From: Lentimicrobiaceae bacterium
GTDB lineage: Bacteria > Bacteroidota > Bacteroidia > Bacteroidales > JAGONC01
NCBI GenBank assembly: GCA_030621075.1
Contig: JAUXII010000047.1
Span: forward strand, 1-6,958
Direction: 5' to 3'
DNA length: 6,958 nucleotides
A program made the position numbers and the translations under genes. Every line of letters begins with the position of its first letter. Position 1 is the stretch's first letter. Of this stretch, positions 6,766 through 6,958 are shown one piece after another. Below the pieces are notes generated by a model. The model made no database searches. It worked only from the letters and a program-made list of their open reading frames with translations, and was not told the DNA's origin.

Positions 6766-6958
6766 ATGAAAAAAAGAACACTTTCCCTTTTATTTTTCGC
6801 ACTTCTAGTGGCTATGTTCACAATAATTTCCTGCGGAAAATCTGAATCACCCTCAAATGTTGCTGAAAACTTTTACCATGCTTTAGAGAATAGCAATATT
6901 CAAAAAGCCCTTGGCATGGTTTATATGGCTGATCCCGAATTTGAAGAAGAAATTATTA
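6766..6958 (+). CDS. Lipoprotein with DUF4878-like N terminus (3' partial)
   Basis: The ATG at 6766 opens a frame that stays open to the right edge, giving 64 complete codons. The N terminus is a classic lipoprotein signal: MKKR, a hydrophobic stretch (LSLLFFALLVAMFTII) and the lipobox IISC with the lipidated cysteine at residue 23. The mature part begins GKSESPSNVAENFYHALENS and continues with IQKALGMVYMADPEFEEE. This fits my memory of DUF4878, an NTF2-like family of small Bacteroidota lipoproteins whose function is mostly unknown. The leader (AATAAAAATATT) has no Shine-Dalgarno motif. The 135-base gap and tandem repeat suggest it may be transcribed apart from the ABC genes, though it could be a membrane-anchored accessory of the same system. 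The lipoprotein call is secure; the domain call rests on only ~35 residues. Confidence 0.8.
   Translation, partial: MKKRTLSLLFFALLVAMFTIISCGKSESPSNVAENFYHALENSNIQKALGMVYMADPEFEEEII

Noticed and set aside
1..6958. Type VI secretion locus
   Set aside because: Only the TssR-like protein hints at it; no sheath, tube, spike, baseplate or membrane-complex gene is visible.

Overview
The window comes from an AT-rich genome, most likely of the phylum Bacteroidota. The signs are a PorT/OMP-type outer-membrane beta-barrel, a short leading lipoprotein signal with a DUF4878-like start, A-rich leaders without Shine-Dalgarno sequences before several genes, and strong use of AAA for lysine. Family or genus cannot be resolved. 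All real genes lie on the + strand. No RNA gene, CRISPR array, insertion sequence or attachment site was seen.

Layout: (1) 1-1232 is the 3' part of a beta-barrel gene that continues beyond the left edge; it carries an extra soluble C-terminal domain of about 170 residues. (2) 1245-3860 encodes a secreted 871-residue protein with SH3-like N-terminal segments and a central von Willebrand factor A (VWA) domain; it resembles, from memory, the TssR proteins of Bacteroidota type VI secretion. (3) 3930-4901 encodes an intact ABC ATPase of the LolD/FtsE/MacB type with an unusual internal insertion and a C-terminal extension. (4) 4948-6630 encodes the matching four-helix FtsX/MacB-like permease with a very large periplasmic domain. 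(5) 6631-6765 is a non-coding gap holding three copies of a 7-base tandem repeat. (6) 6766-6958 is the start of a lipoprotein gene that runs off the right edge.

The first two genes are 12 bases apart, with a Shine-Dalgarno sequence touching the upstream stop codon, so they are probably translationally coupled. The ATPase and permease follow at gaps of 69 and 46 bases. The four genes read as one envelope-spanning set: an outer-membrane barrel with a periplasmic domain, a periplasmic VWA adhesion-type protein, and an inner-membrane mechanotransmission ABC pair. No membrane-fusion protein (MacA-like) is visible, so the VWA protein or the barrel's soluble domain is a candidate periplasmic partner. 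That is inference from gene order and domain types. No type VI secretion core gene is present in the window, so membership in such a system cannot be shown here.
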